NCBI GenBank assembly: GCA_964581365.1
Contig: CAZOOF010000003.1
Location: forward strand, 32,702 to 96,701
Source: JAITWN01 sp964581365
GTDB lineage: Bacteria > Pseudomonadota > Gammaproteobacteria > SZUA-140
DNA length: 64,000 bases
Direction: 5' to 3'
In this document: piece after piece, positions 55,741 to 64,000 of the stretch
How the letters are laid out: each line of letters begins with the position of its first letter
Position numbering within the stretch: the first letter of the stretch is position 1
Made by a program: the position numbers and the translations under genes
Notes under the pieces: model-generated
Told to the model about the DNA's origin: nothing
The model's input: the letters and a program-made list of their open reading frames with translations, nothing else
Databases searched by the model: none

Positions 55741-58011
55741 ATGCTCGCCACACTCAAGCGCATCGTTCAGGAGGTCAACGGGGCTGGCGACCTGGCCGAG
55801 GCGCTTCACATCATTGTCACCCGCGTAAAGCAGGCGATGCGGGTGGATGTCTGTTCGGTCTATCTGTTCGACACTGTCACCGACCAGTATGTGCTGATGG
55901 CAACCGACGGTTTTAATCCGGAGGCCGTTGGGACGGTACGACTGGCTCGAGGCGAAGGTCTCGTCAGCGTGGTGGGCGAAACCGAAGAGGCGCTGAACCT
56001 CGACGATGCGCCGGCACATCCCCGTTACCACTTCGTCGCCGAAACCGGCGAAAGCTACTATCACGGCTTCCTTGGCGTCCCGATCATCCATCACCGCAGT
56101 GTGATGGGGGTCCTGGTGGTGCGGCAGGGGGATAAGCGCCGCTTCGACGAGGATGAGGTCGCTTTCCTGCTCACCGTCGCGGCTCAGCTTTCCGGCGCCA
56201 TTGCGCTGGCGATGGTGAACGGAGGTATTCGTGGCCTCAATCGCCAGGCCTCGGGCGACGATTCACATCCGATTCCGGGACTGGCGGGAGCGCCTGGGGT
56301 CGCTGCCGGGACTGCGCTGGTCATCTATCCGCCGACCGACCTGGATGCGGTGCCCGATCGTCAGGCTACCGATATCGAAGCCGAGATCGCGTCGTTCCGG
56401 GCTGCGCTGGACGCAGCCCGAGCCGATATCGGCGCGCTCGAGGCGGTCATGGGCGAGTCCCTGACTGCCGAGGATCAGGCGCTGTTCCGCGCCTATTCGC
56501 TGATGCTGGCCAGTCCCGGTCTGGAGCGCGAAACCATCGAGCGCATCCGGGCCGGGAACTGGGCCGCGGGTGCGCTGCGCGCGACCATTCGCGAGCACAC
56601 TCGCGTCTTCGAGGCAATGGAAGATCCCTACCTGCGCGAGCGGGCGGGCGATATCCGGGATATCGGTCTGCGCATCCTCGCCCGGCTGCAGCAGATTTCT
56701 CCGACACGCCCGCAGGCTTTTCCTCCGAACACCATTCTGGTCGGCGAGGAGCTGACGGTTTCTGCGCTGGCGGAGGTGCCGCTCGAGTGCCTGGCCGGCG
56801 TGGTCTCGGTGCGCGGCTCGACCTTCTCGCATGTGGCCATTCTGGCCCGTTCTCTCGGCATCCCCGCGGTGCTGGGAGTGAGCGACCTGCCGGTCACGCA
56901 TGTCGACGGGGCGGAAATCGTCGTGGACGGCTACCGCGGCTGGATCTACGTCAAGCCCTCCACTGCGGTGCGGGCAGAGTATGACCGCCTGATTCGCGAA
57001 GAAAAGCAGCTCGCTCGGGATCTGGAGGAATTGCGTGACCTGCCCGCCGTTACCGTCGACGGTGTACATGTGCCGCTGTATGCGAATGCCGGTCTGGTTT
57101 CGGATGTCGTGCCCTCGCTGCGCCAGGGAGCGGAAGGCATCGGCCTTTATCGCACCGAGTTTCCCTTCATGATCCGCAACCAGTTCCCGGGCGAGGAAGA
57201 GCAGCGGCGCATCTACCGCCAGGTGCTGGAGGCATTCGCACCCCGTCCCGTCACCATTCGTACTCTCGATGTCGGCGGCGACAAAATGCTGCCGTATTTC
57301 CCCATCCACGAGGAGAATCCGTTTCTCGGCTGGCGCGGCATCCGGATTTCACTCGATCACCCCGAGCTGTTCCTGATCCAGCTGCGGGCTATCATGCGAG
57401 CCGATATCGGTTTGAACAACGCCCGGTTGCTGTTGCCGATGATCAGCTCGGTGAGCGAAGTCGAGGCCGCGCTGCGGCTGTTGCGACGGGTGCATCAGGA
57501 TCTGCTGGACGAGGAGCCCGAGGTGCGCCTGCCTCCGATCGGAGTCATGGTGGAGGTTCCCTCGGCGGTGTACATGATCGAGGCGCTGGCTGAGCGAGTG
57601 GATTATCTCTCCATCGGCAGCAATGACCTCACCCAGTACATGCTGGCGGTCGACCGCAACAACTCGCGGGTTGCAGGCCTTTACGATGCGCTGCATCCGG
57701 CCGTGCTGCGAGCGCTTAAACAGGCGATCTCGGGCGCTCAGCGGTGCGGCCGTCCGATAGGGGTGTGTGGAGAGATGGCCGGAGATCCGGCGGCGGTGAT
57801 TCTGCTGCTGGGTATGGGAGTGTCCAATCTCAGCGCCAGCGTTGCCAGCCTGCCGCGCATCAAGCGGGTGATCCGCAGTTTTACCGTGGCGCAGGCGCGT
57901 GACATCCTGAATCAGGCGCTCGCCATGAACGATGCCCAGGAAATTCGCGCCTACGTCGCTTCTGTGCTGGAAGTTGCGGGACTCGGCGGCTTGGTGCGCG
58001 TCGGTCAGTGA
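55741..58011 (+). CDS. ptsP: PTS EI-Ntr with GAF domain
   Basis: Nitrogen-branch phosphotransferase enzyme I. The 756-residue product (ATG 55741; the previous in-frame codons overlap rppH) has an N-terminal GAF domain (DVCSVYLFDTVTDQYVLMATDG) of about 150 residues, the phosphohistidine segment RGSTFSHVAILARSLGIPAV, and the PEP-binding domain with GIGLYRTEFPFM, IGSNDLTQYMLAVDR and the catalytic Cys in GVCGEMAGD. It would phosphorylate an HPr and then PtsN. The rppH-ptsP order is conserved. Confidence 0.95.
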   Translation: MLATLKRIVQEVNGAGDLAEALHIIVTRVKQAMRVDVCSVYLFDTVTDQYVLMATDGFNPEAVGTVRLARGEGLVSVVGETEEALNLDDAPAHPRYHFVAETGESYYHGFLGVPIIHHRSVMGVLVVRQGDKRRFDEDEVAFLLTVAAQLSGAIALAMVNGGIRGLNRQASGDDSHPIPGLAGAPGVAAGTALVIYPPTDLDAVPDRQATDIEAEIASFRAALDAARADIGALEAVMGESLTAEDQALFRAYSLMLASPGLERETIERIRAGNWAAGALRATIREHTRVFEAMEDPYLRERAGDIRDIGLRILARLQQISPTRPQAFPPNTILVGEELTVSALAEVPLECLAGVVSVRGSTFSHVAILARSLGIPAVLGVSDLPVTHVDGAEIVVDGYRGWIYVKPSTAVRAEYDRLIREEKQLARDLEELRDLPAVTVDGVHVPLYANAGLVSDVVPSLRQGAEGIGLYRTEFPFMIRNQFPGEEEQRRIYRQVLEAFAPRPVTIRTLDVGGDKMLPYFPIHEENPFLGWRGIRISLDHPELFLIQLRAIMRADIGLNNARLLLPMISSVSEVEAALRLLRRVHQDLLDEEPEVRLPPIGVMVEVPSAVYMIEALAERVDYLSIGSNDLTQYMLAVDRNNSRVAGLYDALHPAVLRALKQAISGAQRCGRPIGVCGEMAGDPAAVILLLGMGVSNLSASVASLPRIKRVIRSFTVAQARDILNQALAMNDAQEIRAYVASVLEVAGLGGLVRVGQ

Positions 58012-58403
58012 CGGGGGCGCTCGCCAGCAACCGCAGGACGCCGTTCATCCCGCCGTCGTTCCTCACGCCCTTGATTCCGTTCGTTTGACCATTCCCGCGC
58101 CCGTTCCCGCGGGCCCTGCCATTCGAACTCGCCGCGCGGACGGTCCAGAGACTCCTGGTCGGCGCGGTCTGCGGCTTCCCTGAATCGCGGGCCATTCTCT
58201 TCCTGCCAGCGCGCCGGAATCCGCTCGCGTGCAGCAGCGGAACTCTCGCGCGGCAGTTCGATCCGGTGGAGGCTGATGTCATCCAACCGCTCGTGGCGTT
58301 CGATGACCCGGATGGTGACATCGAGTTCGCCGACACCCCAGGCGCCAGTGCTGTACCAGGCGCAGAGGCCCAGAAGGATGGTGCCGCGGACGGACAGACG
58401 CAT
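58005..58403 (-). CDS. secreted charged protein of the ECF sigma operon
   Basis: A 132-residue protein with a signal peptide (ILLGLCAWYSTGAWG) and then a short beta-like segment (ELDVTIRVIERHERLDDISLHRIELP) and a long Arg/Glu-rich tail with no clear fold. Its stop overlaps that of ptsP by seven bases on the opposite strand. It is the third gene behind the sigma and anti-sigma factors, so probably part of the regulon. Function unknown. Confidence 0.65.
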   Translation of the reverse strand: MRLSVRGTILLGLCAWYSTGAWGVGELDVTIRVIERHERLDDISLHRIELPRESSAAARERIPARWQEENGPRFREAADRADQESLDRPRGEFEWQGPRERAREWSNERNQGREERRRDERRPAVAGERPRH

Positions 58404-58406
58404 TGC

Positions 58407-59180
58407 TTACATCACCGTCGATTCAGCGGCCGGGATGATCTGCGCCGGAGGGAAGGATTGCGGAAGGTAAGCATCGGTCACCTCCATGCGCAATGTCAGA
58501 CTGCGGTGCCGCTCGGTGTCGGCAATGCGGGTAATCAGATCGCCACCCACGCCGGCCTGGGCCGTGATGGGAAGGATGAGGAGATTCTGCCCTGGCTCCA
58601 GAGAGCCGCGCCAGCTGATCTCGCGCTGTCCGGGGTAGCCTGCGAGCTCCAGTCCTTCCGGCAGGTGCACGGTGAAGGTGGCCTCTTCGATGCGTCGCGG
58701 TGATTCGAGAGCGAGACTGATTTCCCGCTCTTCGTACAGGGGAAGAATGAGGGAGGGGATCTCTTCCCTGGAGGCGCTGACGGCATGAATTTCCGCCACC
58801 GGTGGCTGCGATTGTGGCGCACTCACCACGGATGTGGGTGCCATGGCGGGCTCGTTCATGGCCGGCTCATCCTGCAGGCCCGGCCCCAGGGCGAGGACCA
58901 GGCTCGCGGCGAGCGCGCCGCCGGCCATTGCGGTTCTGCGCCGCAGGCGTCGCCGGTGTTCCGTCTCGGCCGCGGCGGCAATGGCCCGGCTGAAGCGGCC
59001 CATGTCGGGTTGTGGGACTGGCAGTTCACGCAGGAGCCGTCTCAGTTCGCGGGTTTCTACCAGCGCCTCACTGCACCGGCGACAGCCGCGCAGATGCGTT
59101 TCCACGGCAGTGCGCTCGATCGGTGCCAGGTATCCGTCGAGGTGATCATCCAGGCGGCTCAGGATGGAAGGGCAGTTCAT
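58407..59180 (-). CDS. zinc-finger anti-sigma factor
   Basis: A 257-residue protein from ATG 59180. An N-terminal ZAS-type zinc-binding domain, with the pattern H-x3-C-x2-C in THLRGCRRC and an upstream Cys (MNC), is followed by one membrane helix (MAGGALAASLVLALGPG, about residues 87-105) and a periplasmic domain of about 150 residues with predicted beta structure. Such proteins hold an ECF sigma factor at the membrane until a signal releases it. It sits directly behind the sigma gene. Confidence 0.82.
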   Translation of the reverse strand: MNCPSILSRLDDHLDGYLAPIERTAVETHLRGCRRCSEALVETRELRRLLRELPVPQPDMGRFSRAIAAAAETEHRRRLRRRTAMAGGALAASLVLALGPGLQDEPAMNEPAMAPTSVVSAPQSQPPVAEIHAVSASREEIPSLILPLYEEREISLALESPRRIEEATFTVHLPEGLELAGYPGQREISWRGSLEPGQNLLILPITAQAGVGGDLITRIADTERHRSLTLRMEVTDAYLPQSFPPAQIIPAAESTVM

Positions 59181-59192
59181 GACACAACCCAC

Positions 59193-59813
59193 TCAGGCGC
59201 TATGAACATTATGACGAAGAGGCGATGCGGCAGGTTCCATTTCATTCCTGCCATCGGCCTCCAGCAACTCGCGCAGCCGGGCCCGCGCCCGGTGCAGTCG
59301 CGACTTCAGTGTGCCTATGGGGCAGTCGATGATTTCCTGCATCTCTTCCAGGGTGTAGCCCTCGATATCGTGCAGCGCGAGTACCCGCCGGTGGTCTTCA
59401 CTGAGCCTGGCGACGGCATCGAGCAGGATGCGCTGCCGGTCGTCGCGCTCGGTTGCCATGGCAGGTCCGTCATCCGTCGACAGTCTTTCCAGGTGTGATT
59501 CCGGGTCGCCTGACGGAGTGTCGGGTACCAGGTGGAGGGGGGAGCGCATCCGCTGGCGGCGCTGGTCGATGAACATCCGGTACAGGACCCGCATCAGCCA
59601 CGAGCGCGGATGCTCGACTTTGGCAAACTCGTCCCGCCGGGCATAGAGCTTGGTCAGCAGGTCCTGGACCAGGTCCTCGGCGTCCTCGCGGCGCCCGGAT
59701 AGGCGGTAGGCAAGGCGGTAGAGCGGCCCGAGATGGGGTCGGATCACGGCCTCGAACGCCTCCGCGTCGCGGGTTGCCCGCTTGCTGAACGGTGACATCG
59801 TGTCTGGGCTCAC
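59193..59813 (-). CDS. ECF-type RNA polymerase sigma factor
   Basis: A 206-residue extracytoplasmic-function sigma factor. Region 2 is visible as LYRLAYRLSGRREDAEDLVQDLLTKLYARRDEF, with HPRSWLMRVLYRMFIDQRR, and region 4 as LSEDHRRVLALHDIEGYTLEEMQEIIDCPIGTLKSRLHRARARL. ATG 59798 is a second possible start. It is the first gene of a leftward operon with its anti-sigma factor. The target promoters cannot be given; the signal would be sensed in the periplasm by the anti-sigma. Confidence 0.9.
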   Translation of the reverse strand: MSPDTMSPFSKRATRDAEAFEAVIRPHLGPLYRLAYRLSGRREDAEDLVQDLLTKLYARRDEFAKVEHPRSWLMRVLYRMFIDQRRQRMRSPLHLVPDTPSGDPESHLERLSTDDGPAMATERDDRQRILLDAVARLSEDHRRVLALHDIEGYTLEEMQEIIDCPIGTLKSRLHRARARLRELLEADGRNEMEPAASPLRHNVHSA

Positions 59814-59892
59814 TCCGGGGAAACGGTGTCATCATAGCGCGGGCAGGCGACAGAACGAAAGGCCGGCCGGTATCTTCCGATATACCTCGGCC

Positions 59893-59921
59893 TTGGCTTT
59901 TGGTCTCGGTGGGGTTAAGAT
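59893..59921 (+). promoter_or_regulatory. sigma-70 promoter of rpsU operon
   Basis: TTGGCT at 59893-59898 and TAAGAT at 59916-59921 with a 17-base spacer. Start expected near 59928, leader about 34 bases. Confidence 0.6.
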
Positions 59922-59961
59922 AAGTCCCCATTTTTCGGGTAGATCATCTCGAGGATACCGA

Positions 59962-60180
59962 ATGCCCAACGTACGTGTCAGAGACAATGAGCCGTTCGAG
60001 GTCGCGCTGCGCCGCTTCAAGCGCATCTGCGAAAAGAGCGGCGTCCTTTCCGAAATCCGCCGCCGCGAGTTCTACGAAAAGCCGACCGCCGTGCGCAAGC
60101 GCAAGGCCGCCGCAGCGGTGAAGCGTCAGCAGAAGCGCACCTCCATGGAGAAGTCGCGTTACCTGCGTCCCCACGGCTGA
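59962..60180 (+). CDS. rpsU: 30S ribosomal protein S21
   Basis: A 72-residue ribosomal protein. The beginning MPNVRVRDNEPFEVALRRFKR and the Arg/Lys-rich core (SEIRRREFYEKPTAVRKRKAAAAVKRQQKR) are typical. It starts the macromolecular synthesis operon rpsU-yqeY-dnaG-rpoD. A GAGGATACCG precedes the ATG. The upstream in-frame extension is not used. Confidence 0.97.
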   Translation: MPNVRVRDNEPFEVALRRFKRICEKSGVLSEIRRREFYEKPTAVRKRKAAAAVKRQQKRTSMEKSRYLRPHG

Positions 60181-60213
60181 TCCGCGATTGCTCCTTCCGG
60201 GAGCGGAGAGACC

Positions 60214-60663
60214 ATGAGCCCGCTGAAGACCCGCATCCAGGATGATGTAAAGGAGGCGATGCGCGCCAGGGACAGCGCGCGGCTCGGGGTCCTGCGTCTG
60301 ATCAGCGCCGAGATCAAACAGCGCGAAGTCGATGAGCGCAAGGAGCTCGACGACGAGCAGATCATTGCCGTCCTTGGCCGCATGGTCAAGCAGCACCAGG
60401 ATTCGATCGAACAGTTTCGCAGTGGCGGTCGCCAGGATCTGGCGGACAAGGAAGCCTTCGAGCTGGAGATCATTTCCTCGTATCTGCCGCCTGCCATGCC
60501 GGAGGACGAGCTGCTGCGCCTGATCGATCAGAGCATCGCGGAAAGCGGTGCCTCCTCGATAAAGGACATGGGGAAAGTGATGGCGCTCCTGAAGTCCCGC
60601 ATCCAGGGCCGGGCCGACATGGCGGTGGTCAGTGCGCGCGTGCGGGAGCGCCTCGGCGCCTGA
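60214..60663 (+). CDS. yqeY: YqeY family (GatB/YqeY-like) protein
   Basis: A 149-residue protein with the GatB/YqeY tRNA-amidotransferase-associated domain: SPLKTRIQDDVKEAMRARDSARLGVLRLI, AIKQREVDER-like region EIKQREVDERKEL, and EDELLRLIDQSIAES. The family is related to the C-terminal part of GatB but free-standing members have no settled function. It lies between rpsU and dnaG, as in many gammaproteobacteria. GGAGCGGAGAG upstream. Confidence 0.92.
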   Translation: MSPLKTRIQDDVKEAMRARDSARLGVLRLISAEIKQREVDERKELDDEQIIAVLGRMVKQHQDSIEQFRSGGRQDLADKEAFELEIISSYLPPAMPEDELLRLIDQSIAESGASSIKDMGKVMALLKSRIQGRADMAVVSARVRERLGA

Positions 60664-60730
60664 AGTCTGAAGTATCTCCACCTCCGAACTGATCACCCTC
60701 CTGCCCTGCGAGCAGGTATAGGGGTTTCCG

Positions 60731-60762
60731 GTGCCGGCTTTGTCCGGCACAGTATCTTTTTT
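60731..60762 (+). terminator. hairpin-type terminator or attenuator before dnaG
   Basis: GTGCCGG (60731-60737), a six-base loop and CCGGCAC (60744-60750) are followed by AGTATC and six T. It may limit transcription from rpsU into dnaG, as the internal terminator does in the E. coli operon. Confidence 0.55.
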
Positions 60763-60796
60763 CAGACGAACCTTCGCTGTCCGTCCGAGGAAGAGC

Positions 60797-62563
60797 GTGT
60801 CTGGTCGTATTCCACAGGCTTTCATCGACGATCTGCTTGGCCGCACGGACATCGTCGAGCTCATCGACAGTTATGTGGCGTTGCGCAAGGCCGGCCGCGA
60901 GTATGTCGCGTGCTGTCCGTTCCATAACGAAAAGTCGCCCTCATTTACCGTCAGCCCGGAGAAGCAGTTTTATCACTGCTTCGGCTGTGGCGCTCACGGC
61001 ACGGCAATCGGTTTCCTGATGGAATATGCCCGGCTCGATTTCCTGGAAGCCGTGCAGGAACTGGCCAGTCGCAGCGGAGTGCCCATGCCGCAGTCCAACG
61101 CGGAGGACAGGGGGAAGCCCGCGGATGCCGGCCTGTACCCGGTGCTGGAGGATGCCGCGGCCTGGTTTCGCCGTCAGCTGCGCGAACATGCGCGCGGGCC
61201 GATAGCGGTCGCCTATCTCAAGGAGCGCGGGCTGGACGGCGAAACCGCGGCTGCCTTCGCTCTGGGATACGCGCCCCCGGGTTGGGACGGTCTGCTCCAG
61301 GCCCTGGGCGGACGCCACGATCCGGAGCGTTTGCTGGCGGCCGGCCTCATCATCCGTCGGGAGCAGGGCGGCGGTTATTACGACCGCTTCCGCGATCGCA
61401 TCATGTTCCCGATCCGGGACGGTCGGGGCCGGGTCATTGCATTCGGCGGCCGGGTGCTTGGCGACGACACCCCGAAGTACCTCAATTCTCCGGAAACCGC
61501 CGTGTTCCATAAGGGACGCGAGCTTTACGGACTTTACGAAGCACGCAAGGTGACGCGTGCTCCGGAGCGACTGGTGGTGGTGGAAGGGTACATGGATGTG
61601 GTCATGCTGGCGCGATACGGCTTCGCTGGTGCTGTCGCTACTCTGGGGACGGCCACTACTCCTCACCATCTCGAGCGTCTGTTCCGGGTGGCGCCGGAAC
61701 TGGTGTTCTGCTTCGATGGTGACCGGGCGGGCCGGCAGGCGGCATGGCGCGCATTGGAAGGCGCGCTGCCGGCAGTGCGCGAAGGACGGCAGGCAAAGTT
61801 CATGTTCCTGCCCGAGGGCGAGGATCCTGACAGTCTGGTGCGCAAGGAGGGCAGAGAAGGTTTCGAAGCGCGGCTTGCCGATTCAGTCACGCTTTCAGCG
61901 TTTTTTTACGACAGTCTGAGGCAGCAGGCCGATACCTCGACCATCGATGGGCGGGCGAGGCTGGTGGAGCTGGCGAGGCCTTACCTTCTGCGCATGGCTC
62001 CAGGTGTGTTCCGCCACATGATGATCCGTCGTCTGGCCGAGTTGACCCGAATGGATGTTCACATGCTCGAGCACATGCTCGGGGCCGCGGGTGATGCGCC
62101 GCCGGCGGTGTCGCCCGCATCGCCAGCCGCTCGTCGCCTGGCCCGCAGCCTGCCACGCAAGGTCGCCTCGCTGCCGCGCAAGGCCATCACCATGCTGCTG
62201 CGCAAGCCGCAGCTGGCAGAGCAGCATTCCGATATCAACTGGTTGAAGGATCTGGATATTCCAGGCGCAGCAATGTTGCTTGAAATGCTTGATTTGTTGC
62301 AGGCGAACCCTCACTTAAACACCGCTGGCATCCTCGAACGGTGGCGGGAACATGAAAATGGGCGTTATCTCGCCCGTCTGGCCCAGGAGGAGGCGCTGAT
62401 TCCGCCGGAAAGCCTGGACGCGGAGTTCGCCGCCGCGATGCGGGCCTTGCGCAGCCGCTATCTGGATCGCCGGATCGAGCGCCTGCGGGAGCGGACCGAT
62501 CTGGGAGAAGAGGAAAAAGCGACGCTGTGTCAGTTGCTTGCGGAAAAGGCGTCGAGCGGCTGA
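60797..62563 (+). CDS. dnaG: DNA primase
   Basis: Makes RNA primers at replication forks. GTG 60797 preceded by GAGGAAGAG gives MSGRIPQAFIDDLLGRTDIVELID, the canonical start, and 588 residues; the frame is open upstream to 60731 but those codons cover the terminator hairpin. The CHC2 zinc finger is in CCPFHNEKSPSFTVSPEKQ and YHCFGCGAHG, the TOPRIM catalytic core has EGYMDVVMLA and FDGDRAGRQAAWRAL, and the C-terminal helicase-binding domain ends the protein. Second-to-last gene before rpoD. Confidence 0.96.
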   Translation: MSGRIPQAFIDDLLGRTDIVELIDSYVALRKAGREYVACCPFHNEKSPSFTVSPEKQFYHCFGCGAHGTAIGFLMEYARLDFLEAVQELASRSGVPMPQSNAEDRGKPADAGLYPVLEDAAAWFRRQLREHARGPIAVAYLKERGLDGETAAAFALGYAPPGWDGLLQALGGRHDPERLLAAGLIIRREQGGGYYDRFRDRIMFPIRDGRGRVIAFGGRVLGDDTPKYLNSPETAVFHKGRELYGLYEARKVTRAPERLVVVEGYMDVVMLARYGFAGAVATLGTATTPHHLERLFRVAPELVFCFDGDRAGRQAAWRALEGALPAVREGRQAKFMFLPEGEDPDSLVRKEGREGFEARLADSVTLSAFFYDSLRQQADTSTIDGRARLVELARPYLLRMAPGVFRHMMIRRLAELTRMDVHMLEHMLGAAGDAPPAVSPASPAARRLARSLPRKVASLPRKAITMLLRKPQLAEQHSDINWLKDLDIPGAAMLLEMLDLLQANPHLNTAGILERWREHENGRYLARLAQEEALIPPESLDAEFAAAMRALRSRYLDRRIERLRERTDLGEEEKATLCQLLAEKASSG

Positions 62564-62685
62564 GGCGCCGGTTGCGAAGGTCCGCTCACGAAAAAGATCG
62601 AATCTTCTCAAATTTTGTCAGTCTACTGTAAACTTACCCGTTTGCCGCCCCCTCGGGGGCCGATCATCAGAGGTCCGGATACGAT

Positions 62686-64000
<1,315 letters not shown>

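Overview
The window is a gene-dense, GC-rich chromosomal segment of a gammaproteobacterium. Evidence: the order rph-rdgB-hemW, yicC-gmk-rpoZ-spoT, kdsD-kdsC-lptCAB-rpoN-ptsN, rpsU-yqeY-dnaG-rpoD, and LPS-transport genes. An HPr kinase next to rpoN/ptsN together with a large haem-copper oxidase locus suggests a Chromatiales-like (purple sulfur / Ectothiorhodospira-type) lineage, but this is inference from gene order only. No tRNA, rRNA, insertion sequence, prophage or CRISPR array was seen.

Layout. 1-12.3 kb: housekeeping genes (trmB end, serB, hemW, rdgB, rph, yicC, gmk, rpoZ, spoT, ridA, recG, ubiC, ubiA). 12.4-22.3 kb: KDO/LPS transport genes (kdsD, kdsC, lptC, lptA, lptB), rpoN, and a regulatory phosphotransferase set (ptsN, hprK, rapZ, a mannose-type EIIA, HPr, EI) without any EIIB/EIIC permease. 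22.3-27.6 kb: a GldA/F/G-like ABC system with a DUF4340 protein, mutM, and a PsiE-like protein. 27.7-29.1 kb: a polytopic membrane protein.

29.2-46.8 kb is the most unusual part: about 26 genes around a divergent cbb3-type (C-family) haem-copper oxidase. The catalytic subunit keeps all metal-ligand histidines and the cross-linked tyrosine of cbb3 oxidases, so it is most likely an O2 reductase. The rest departs from the ccoNOQP plan. CcoO has a long periplasmic insertion. The CcoP role seems split between haem-free anchor proteins (two copies) and separate monohaem cytochromes. Two stand-alone proteins resemble the last third of CcoN. There is a Cys-less sulfatase-modifying-factor-like protein, a membrane-fused spermidine-synthase-like protein, CcoG and CcoS-like assembly factors, a thioredoxin-like lipoprotein, and a series of single-TM micro-proteins (30-64 residues), several of which were found only by reading between the larger ORFs. 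Transcription units are marked by good sigma-70 promoters and hairpins, and two of the genes look leaderless.

46.9-64 kb: a dynamin-like GTPase, the yggS-proC-yggT operon, pilT, a BtuCD-like ABC importer with a HAD phosphatase, rppH-ptsP (EI-Ntr), an ECF sigma/anti-sigma operon, and the macromolecular synthesis operon rpsU-yqeY-dnaG-rpoD (rpoD runs off the end).
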